Shown here piece after piece: positions 42,562 through 47,285 of a stretch of 47,285 bases of DNA; within the stretch, counting starts at the first letter, position 1; each line of letters opens with the position of its first letter. The notes below the pieces were generated by a model. That model saw only the letters and a program-made list of their open reading frames with translations. It was not told where the DNA came from and ran no database searches. The DNA is from Bacteroidota bacterium. Lineage in GTDB: Bacteria > Bacteroidota > Bacteroidia > Flavobacteriales_F > PHOS-HE28. The position numbers and the translations under genes are program-made. Location of the stretch: positions 1 through 47,285 of the forward strand of contig JAFDZE010000021.1 in NCBI GenBank assembly GCA_018267155.1, in the 5' to 3' direction.

Positions 42562-42978
42562 TCAGTTGAATGCTGAGGTGAACTCCGATGGCGAAAGGAT
42601 GATCGTTCCGCCGAACCGCTCAACGACGAGCAGATTCTCATCACCCGTGATCAACAGGTCGGCCAGGCCGTCCTGGGCCAGGGCCAGCAGGAAGTTGTCC
42701 TTCTTGTCGCGGCACACGTCCACGATGCTGGTGGTCTCCACCCGGGTGGCGTTCCGCCGAAGGGCCGTGATGAAGGTGTTCGCGATCCTTTCGGGCACAC
42801 GGTTCCGGATGCGCGGTCGCGAAAGAACGTCCAGTAGTTCATTGATCTGCGGTTCCGAGAACAGCACGACGAAGCGCCCGGTCCGCCAGCCGTTCACCAG
42901 GGATGTGAACGAACTGGTCAGCAGGTAGCTGATGATGTTCGTATCAACGACGAGTCTGAGCCTTCCGGGATGCGGCAT
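42562..42978 (-). CDS. PIN-domain toxin-like ribonuclease
   Basis: 138 residues of the PIN_3 (putative toxin) type. Acidic active-site residues are in place: Asp12 in LVVDTNIISYLL, Glu47 region in SEPQINELLDVL, Asp91/Asp94 in CRDKKDNFLLALA and Asp113 in LLITGDENLLVV. PIN toxins cut RNA, often tRNA or mRNA, and are held by a partner antitoxin. The start overlaps the 3' end of the upstream small gene by 35 bp, the usual toxin-antitoxin coupling. It lies upstream of and on the same strand as the glycosyltransferases. Confidence 0.85.
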   Translation of the reverse strand: MPHPGRLRLVVDTNIISYLLTSSFTSLVNGWRTGRFVVLFSEPQINELLDVLSRPRIRNRVPERIANTFITALRRNATRVETTSIVDVCRDKKDNFLLALAQDGLADLLITGDENLLVVERFGGTIILSPSEFTSAFN

Positions 42979-43192
42979 AACGCTTGGATCTAACGGCGTC
43001 CACTTCGGCCACCACCTCTTTCACCGTCATCTTGTCCTTGATACCGGCACGGATGCGCTTCATGGTGGCGACGAGGGTCTCCAACGAGGCATCATCGCGT
43101 TCGTGCTCGATCTCGATCACGCCAAGTCCGTCCAACTGTTCGAGCAGGGCCTTGGCCTTCTTGGTGGGCACCTTCACCCGCAGGGTTTCCAT
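42944..43192 (-). CDS. Putative antitoxin of the PIN toxin
   Basis: An 82-residue charged protein (METLRVKVPTKKAKALLEQL, then GLGVIEIEHERDDASLETL and a basic tail YAASRKAQTRR). Size, charge and the 35-bp overlap with the PIN gene fit an antitoxin; no DNA-binding fold is obvious by eye. A TAGCTTTA box (43197-43204, minus strand) ends four bases before the ATG, so the message would be leaderless or nearly so. The assignment rests mainly on gene context. Confidence 0.65.
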   Translation of the reverse strand: METLRVKVPTKKAKALLEQLDGLGVIEIEHERDDASLETLVATMKRIRAGIKDKMTVKEVVAEVDAVRSKRYAASRKAQTRR

Positions 43193-43222
43193 GGCGTAAA
43201 GCTACGTTGGGCGGCCGGATCC

Positions 43223-43250
43223 ACCTTGCACGTCCTCCGATGGCCAGCAC
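43223..43250 (+). repeat. 28-bp direct repeat, upstream copy (decayed permease start)
   Basis: 26 of 28 bases are identical to 43815-43842. It contains CACCTTGCACG, a spacer and ATGGCCAGCAC. The ATG at 43240 opens a frame (MASTVRGSRPDHAHAVPL) that resembles the N-terminus of the ABC-2 permease (MASTTRSTRLGRAHTPLL) and runs on in frame into hicB. Likely a duplicated 5' end of the permease gene left upstream of the hicBA module. Confidence 0.8.
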
Positions 43251-43335
43251 TGTGCGAGGCAGCCGCCCCGACCATGCACATGCCGTACCATTGGCGAAGG
43301 AAGACGGAACCTCTGCGACGAACCATCAGCAACGC

Positions 43336-43563
43336 ATGGAACACAAGGTCATCCTGCACATCGAAAAGCTGCCTGAAGGCGTATACCTGGCTACGTCAGA
43401 CTCGGTTCAGGGCCTGGTTGCGCAAGGGCGCACCATCGCGGAAACGCTGGAGATCGCGCGTGATGTCGCCAAGAAGCCGCTGGAAGCCCAAGCTCCCGGA
43501 TCGCTGCCGCAGACCGTGGAGTTCGGCGACCGCTTCGAGTATCCGCTGGTGGTGGGTCTGTGA
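43336..43563 (+). CDS. hicB: HicB-family antitoxin
   Basis: 75 residues from the ATG at 43336 (MEHKVILHIEKLPEGVYLAT). The partial RNase H-like HicB fold is visible: GVYLATSDSVQGLVAQGRTI and AETLEIARDVAKKPLEAQ. The antitoxin blocks HicA and may repress the operon. The toxin gene follows with an overlapping stop/start (GTGATG at 43560-43565). The frame is open upstream to 43207 and includes the ATG of the decayed permease start at 43240, so a longer fused form beginning MASTVRGSR is possible but not favoured. Confidence 0.78.
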   Translation: MEHKVILHIEKLPEGVYLATSDSVQGLVAQGRTIAETLEIARDVAKKPLEAQAPGSLPQTVEFGDRFEYPLVVGL

Positions 43564-43790
43564 TGGGAAGGCTCGGCGGATCCAGCTACCGCGACATTGT
43601 GCGCAGGCTCCGATCATTCGGATCCGAGTTCCATCGTCAGGCGGCTGGGAGCCACGAGATCCAGCATTGTCCGGGTTCCGGTCGTTTCACCACGATCGCC
43701 AAGCATGCGGGTGACATGCCGGAAGGTACGTTACGGGCCATTCTCAAGCAGGCGGATGTGGCACCGGAAGAATTCCTGAAAGTGCGGTAG
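43563..43790 (+). CDS. hicA: HicA-family toxin
   Basis: 75 residues from the ATG at 43563 (GTG at 43560 would add one). The dsRBD-like HicA fold is recognised by RDIVRRLRSFGSEFHRQAAG, the catalytic His in GSHEIQHCPGSGRFTTIAKH (about residue 31), and GDMPEGTLRAILKQADVAPE. HicA toxins cleave mRNA. The order here is hicB then hicA. It ends 41 bp before the ABC-2 permease start, which lies on the same strand, so read-through into the permease is possible. Confidence 0.82.
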   Translation: MGRLGGSSYRDIVRRLRSFGSEFHRQAAGSHEIQHCPGSGRFTTIAKHAGDMPEGTLRAILKQADVAPEEFLKVR

Positions 43791-43814
43791 GGCCGACCAC
43801 CGCCACGAGCTTCT

Positions 43815-43842
43815 ACCTTGCACGCCCACCGATGGCCAGCAC
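43815..43842 (+). repeat. 28-bp direct repeat, downstream copy (functional permease start)
   Basis: 26 of 28 bases are identical to 43223-43250. It holds the TACCTTGC box (43814-43821) and the ATG at 43832 of the ABC-2 permease. With the upstream copy it brackets the hicBA module (43336-43790). Confidence 0.8.
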
Positions 43843-44614
43843 CACCCGGAGCACCCGCCTTGGCCGCGCCCATACGCCGCTGCTTCTGGCCTTGGCGTGG
43901 AAGAACGTGCGGCTGCGCTACAAGAGTTCGATGCTCGGTTTCGTGTGGACCCTGTTGAATCCGCTGATATTTCTGGGTATATTTCTGCTCATCTTCAGCA
44001 ACGCCTTCCCACAGGTACCGAACTATGCGGTCTTCGCGCTCACCGGCCTGGTGTTCTGGTCCTTCTTCGCCACGGTGAGCGGGCACGTGCTGGGAGCTTT
44101 GGTAGAGAACGCTTCGATCCTGAAAAGCCTGGCGGTGCCGCCGCTGGCCTTCCCGCTGGGGCAGTTGCTCGCGGGGCTGTTCAACCTGCTGCTGAGTTTC
44201 GTGCCGTTGGCGGCCATCCTCGTGTGGTTCGGATGGCGACCCGCACCGCAGCACCTGCTGATCGTACCAGCCACCGCGCTGTTCGCGCTGTTCGTCTTCG
44301 GCATCGGCCTGTGCCTCTGCGCGCTCAACGTGTTCTTCCGCGACATCGGCCTGCTGTGGAATGCGCTGCTCCCGGCCTTCTTCTACCTCACGCCCATTGC
44401 CTATCCGCCCGACCTGGTTCCCGAACGCTTGCGTTGGATCGCCGAGCTGAATCCATTGTACCATTTTATCGCGCTGGTGCGCTCCATCCTCGTCGAGGGC
44501 GCCATGCCGACCACGGGCGAATGGGGCACGGTGGTGTTTCTTGCAACGGTGGCCATGGCCGTTGGGCTGCTCGTGCACCGTTGGCTGCGCAAGGGCTACG
44601 TGGCGAATTACTAA
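43832..44614 (+). CDS. ABC-2-type polysaccharide export permease (Wzm-like)
   Basis: 260 residues with six hydrophobic segments. Starts MASTTRSTRLGRAHTPLLLA, then the typical RYKSSMLGFVWTLLNPLIFL of O-antigen/teichoic acid export permeases (Wzm, TagG). Later blocks LCALNVFFRDIGLLWNALLP, FFYLTPIAYPPDLVPERLRW and LNPLYHFIALVRSILVEG complete the family pattern. It should pair with a Wzt/TagH-like ATPase, but none lies in the window; the next gene is on the other strand. Its start region is duplicated upstream of hicBA. A polysaccharide export role fits the neighbouring glycosyltransferases and O-antigen ligase. Confidence 0.9.
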   Translation: MASTTRSTRLGRAHTPLLLALAWKNVRLRYKSSMLGFVWTLLNPLIFLGIFLLIFSNAFPQVPNYAVFALTGLVFWSFFATVSGHVLGALVENASILKSLAVPPLAFPLGQLLAGLFNLLLSFVPLAAILVWFGWRPAPQHLLIVPATALFALFVFGIGLCLCALNVFFRDIGLLWNALLPAFFYLTPIAYPPDLVPERLRWIAELNPLYHFIALVRSILVEGAMPTTGEWGTVVFLATVAMAVGLLVHRWLRKGYVANY

Positions 44615-44627
44615 GGCGGGTGAGGAT

Positions 44628-45914
44628 TCAGTTGAACACCTGCCGGATATTCCCGAGCCACTGTGTCGGATCCCATGTGGTAGACCAGTAGCACATGTCG
44701 TACAGGTGTGCGAGCATGTTGTTGATGAATGCTGCGGCCAAAAAGGGAGCGAGCAGGAGAAGCACGATCGCGGGGCGTCGCGGCCACCAGTGATGCACGG
44801 CGCACCAGGTGATCATGGCGAGCAGCGGAACGGTCTGCACGAAGGACCGCTGGCCGAAGCTGCACCCGAAGGCGGGGTCCCACCACGATGAGACGGCGTA
44901 CCAGTATAGTAGGAACATGAAAAGAACAATGATCGTCCTGGTTCGCTCGCGGTGCCACGCGGCAAGAACCGCGACAGGCAGGAGTAGAAAGGCGGGAGCG
45001 TATGGCAGCAAACCGTTCTTCGGCGCAAGATAAGTGGCGAGCAAGTGAGGAGTCCTCCAGTTGGTGAACCCTTCGTTCTGGTATGAAAAGACGATCGGAT
45101 CCCCATAAGCGGCCTGCCAGTAGAACATCTGGGGCAGGGCCAAGGCGATACCGATGACGATCTGCCCCAGGAACCAACGCGGGCGGCGGGTGAAAGGTTC
45201 ATCGGCGAGGACCAGGGCGTACAGCGCCAGTACCAGAAGGAGGTCCAGTGGGCGAATGAGGATGAGCCATGCACAGGCGATGCGGAAAAGTGCGCCGCGC
45301 CACCGGCCATCACGGCCAGATACGCCGTGGGCCCAGCACCAGAGCGCCAGGCAGACCAACACCCACGAACCTATGTGCGAGTATGCCGGGGAACGGAAGG
45401 CATAGTAGAAGACGTTGGTGCCCTGGCTCATGAGGAAGAGCAGCGCCAGGCCGATGCTGCCGGGCACGGGCCATTTTCGCCGCAAGGCGGACCAGAGCAG
45501 CAGCAGTCCGCTCCACCAGAGCACGATCCCCGCCACGTCCATGGCGCGATGGTGCACGGGCGTGAAACCATCGGAGTTCCCCCAGCCCACGATCAGTTCG
45601 GCGGCCAGGAAGAAGGGGAGTTCGATAAGTGCGGTGCCGTAGGTGTATTTCGTGCGGATGATGTTCCGTGCGGTATCCTCCTGGATCCCGCTGCCGATGA
45701 TGCGCAGCCGCTCGTCCGAAAGCCACCCCGGGCGCATGCCGTGATGGATGACGCCAGGAAGGTAGATGTAGTATCCGGCTGCGTCCGCACGCAGTTCGGT
45801 CTTCCAGTCATCGGTATCAATCACCTGGTGCTGCCGGAAGGAGTCATGCACGGTCCAAACGAGAACGACCAGTGCCAATGCGCCGCCGACGATCATCTTG
45901 ATCGTCCTGTTCAT
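44628..45914 (-). CDS. GT-C-like integral membrane glycosyltransferase candidate
   Basis: 428 residues from the ATG at 45914 (MNRTIKMIVGGALALVVLVW); ATGs at 45938 and 45953 are alternatives. About ten hydrophobic spans follow. The first periplasmic loop carries an acidic pair and aromatic pattern (VIDTDDWKTELRADAAGYYI, then LPGVIHHG), as in dolichyl-phosphate-type GT-C enzymes. A second loop has YGDPIVFSYQNEGFTNWRTP, and the last has SSWWDPAFGCSFGQRSF. It could transfer a sugar from a lipid carrier in the periplasm; this is inference from topology, and no family name can be given with certainty. It converges with the permease gene with 13 bp between the stops. Confidence 0.65.
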   Translation of the reverse strand: MNRTIKMIVGGALALVVLVWTVHDSFRQHQVIDTDDWKTELRADAAGYYIYLPGVIHHGMRPGWLSDERLRIIGSGIQEDTARNIIRTKYTYGTALIELPFFLAAELIVGWGNSDGFTPVHHRAMDVAGIVLWWSGLLLLWSALRRKWPVPGSIGLALLFLMSQGTNVFYYAFRSPAYSHIGSWVLVCLALWCWAHGVSGRDGRWRGALFRIACAWLILIRPLDLLLVLALYALVLADEPFTRRPRWFLGQIVIGIALALPQMFYWQAAYGDPIVFSYQNEGFTNWRTPHLLATYLAPKNGLLPYAPAFLLLPVAVLAAWHRERTRTIIVLFMFLLYWYAVSSWWDPAFGCSFGQRSFVQTVPLLAMITWCAVHHWWPRRPAIVLLLLAPFLAAAFINNMLAHLYDMCYWSTTWDPTQWLGNIRQVFN

Positions 45915-45965
45915 TGAGTCGAGCGTTCGCCAGAGCATGGGTGGTCGGTTCAACGATACTGCAGG

Positions 45966-47285
45966 CTACCGTAAGAGTTGCCCGTCATTCCCGAAGGGTC
46001 TGGTCCATTCGTACTTCAGATCGCGTAGCACGCTGGCTTTCACATTGATGCGGAAACCGATGCTCTTGCGGGTGCCCAGGGGGATCACGTTCACATTGAA
46101 CTCCCAGCAATGCATGTCCCAGTACACGTTGATGGTGGTCGGGGTCCATTCACCGGCGGTGAGGTCGTAGCCGCTGCTGGCACCGAGTTTCCACCATTTC
46201 AGGATGGTCACATCGCCGTTGAAGAGCACGCTCTGGCGTTGTGTGTCGGTGAAGTCGCTCTGCTTCCACGCACGTGCCAGGTCGTAGCTGTAGTTGACGC
46301 GCAGGTGCCAGGGCAGGTTGAAGTTCATGCGGGCACCCTTGTCCGGGTCCGCTTCTTCCACTACCTTTTCGGTATTGTTGTTCACCGGTGTGTCGGTGGT
46401 GCTCTGGCCATAGCGACGGCTCTTCAATTCGAAGCCCAGGGCGAGGTTGGCATTGGAGAGGCGCGCCAGGCGGCCGTCCAGTTCGCGCTGCGACCGGTTG
46501 ATGCGGGCACCCTGTTCGTTCGTCGCGTACGGATCCCACACGCTGGTCACGTTCACATCCACACGGTCCAGGATCCGTGTTCGGGCGTTCACGTTCATCG
46601 GACTCCAGTTCACCGAGTCCTTCAGCATGTCGTAGCTGGTGGTGGCCCCGAGGAAATCGAGCAGTTTGATCTTGCGGGTGGTCTGCTGTGCGCTGTCCTG
46701 CGAAGCTCCCGATCCGCTGGGCAGGAGCGTTTTGGCCTCCAGGCTCTGCACCAGTCCGAGGGTGAGCAGCCCGCTGGCGCTGGGCGAGGGCGTGCCGTAG
46801 ATGCCGATCTCGTACGGCGAATAGCTGGCCTCGGCGCCAGCGGTGCCGAAAGGTCCGGTGATGCGGGTATCGTTACCGGGCGTGTAGCTCAACCCGGCGG
46901 TGGGAGTGATCACATGGCGGATGGCCTTCAGTCGTCCCTTGTTGAAGGTGAACATGCCATACAGTTTACTGGTGAGCGAGACGCCCGCGCTCCAGTCCAG
47001 TGGCGCACCGAAGCGGGCCACGGTGTCGGTAGTGAGCACACCCGCCTCCGCATCGTAGGTCCTGCGTACCTGGTCGAAGTACATGCGGTCCGTGAGGCGC
47101 ACCTCGGGGTTGATGGAAAAGGCGCGCGTTTTGAAGGAGGTGTTGATGGCGGCGGTGTGGCGCAGGCCGTTGCGCATGAGTCGTAGAACGCGGTCCATGC
47201 CGCTGGAAAAGAGCACGTCCTCGGTGGTGCTGATGCGGTTGTCGAACTGCGAACTCCAGGTGAGGCCGATGTTGTCGAACCACTT
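45966..47285 (-). CDS. lptD: LptD-like outer-membrane LPS assembly protein, C-terminal part (5' end outside the window)
   Basis: About 439 residues are visible; the frame is open to base 47285 (KWFDNIGLTWSSQFDNRIST...), so the N-terminus lies beyond the window. The sequence is a series of amphipathic beta strands with alternating charged loops (LRHTAAINTSFKTRAFSINP, KAIRHVITPTAGLSYTPG, MNFNLPWHLRVNYSYDLARA, VLFNGDVTILKWWKLGASSG). It ends with YWDMHCWEFNVNVIPLGTRK followed by SIGFRINVKASVLRDLKYEW, which is the characteristic end of Bacteroidota LptD/OstA-type barrels. LptD inserts LPS into the outer leaflet. Its position beside polysaccharide genes fits an envelope cluster. Confidence 0.8.
   Translation of the reverse strand, partial: KWFDNIGLTWSSQFDNRISTTEDVLFSSGMDRVLRLMRNGLRHTAAINTSFKTRAFSINPEVRLTDRMYFDQVRRTYDAEAGVLTTDTVARFGAPLDWSAGVSLTSKLYGMFTFNKGRLKAIRHVITPTAGLSYTPGNDTRITGPFGTAGAEASYSPYEIGIYGTPSPSASGLLTLGLVQSLEAKTLLPSGSGASQDSAQQTTRKIKLLDFLGATTSYDMLKDSVNWSPMNVNARTRILDRVDVNVTSVWDPYATNEQGARINRSQRELDGRLARLSNANLALGFELKSRRYGQSTTDTPVNNNTEKVVEEADPDKGARMNFNLPWHLRVNYSYDLARAWKQSDFTDTQRQSVLFNGDVTILKWWKLGASSGYDLTAGEWTPTTINVYWDMHCWEFNVNVIPLGTRKSIGFRINVKASVLRDLKYEWTRPFGNDGQLLR

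Noticed and set aside
43207..43335. A longer HicB starting at 43207 or 43240
   Set aside because: The extra part resembles a decayed permease N-terminus and the HicB fold begins at MEHKVILHI; kept only as a possible fusion in the notes.

Overview
The window looks like a chromosomal segment of a high-GC Bacteroidota, most likely a Flavobacteriales-type lineage. The signs are secreted proteins with type IX secretion (T9SS) C-terminal domains, perfect Bacteroidota-type -7 boxes (TAnnTTTG, twice with TTTG or TTG exactly 19 nt upstream), short or near-absent leaders, little Shine-Dalgarno signal, and gene families typical of the phylum (ABC permease-M1 peptidase fusions, split transketolase, OlsF-like fused acyltransferase, secreted M49 peptidase). 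High GC makes very long antisense shadow frames common; these were ignored.

Layout. 1-2314: two secreted beta-propeller-like proteins on the minus strand. 2473-10584: an ABC ATPase followed by two tandem giant permease-M1 peptidase fusions. 10585-14836: a short-form DnaE and a divergent XRE/S24 regulator, with a clear promoter and a candidate operator between them. 14982-22638: a large T9SS adhesin-like protein, a lipoprotein, a SpoT-like HD protein and a secreted M49 peptidase. 22799-25616: a YkuK-like RNase H-fold protein, tRNA-Leu(CAG), an M23/LysM peptidase and a membrane transglutaminase-like protein. 25693-31009: a GloVer-repeat secreted protein, an OlsF-like bifunctional acyltransferase and a CoA-binding protein. 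31013-37345 (minus): a class-III aminotransferase, an ECF sigma/anti-sigma/Spy-like sensor operon, and a transketolase split in two with a von Willebrand A gene between the halves. 37520-39123: a remnant of a T9SS C-terminal domain, then an intact T9SS protein with a similar tail. 39126-47285: an envelope polysaccharide region (O-antigen ligase-like, two GT4 glycosyltransferases, an orphan ABC-2 permease, a GT-C-like membrane protein and the C-terminal part of LptD), interrupted by two divergent toxin-antitoxin modules (PIN type and HicBA).

The most unusual signal is a family of long imperfect palindromes built from roughly 7-8 nt units (GGTGCGAG, GGCGAATG, GGCGAGTG, TCACAAG types). Three copies are intergenic, and four lie inside the dnaE reading frame without breaking it, so DnaE carries four hairpin-encoded peptide inserts. 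A second notable signal is a 28-bp direct repeat (26/28 identical) flanking hicBA. One copy carries the start of the downstream ABC-2 permease gene, suggesting that the toxin-antitoxin module landed at the permease start and left a duplicated, decaying copy upstream.
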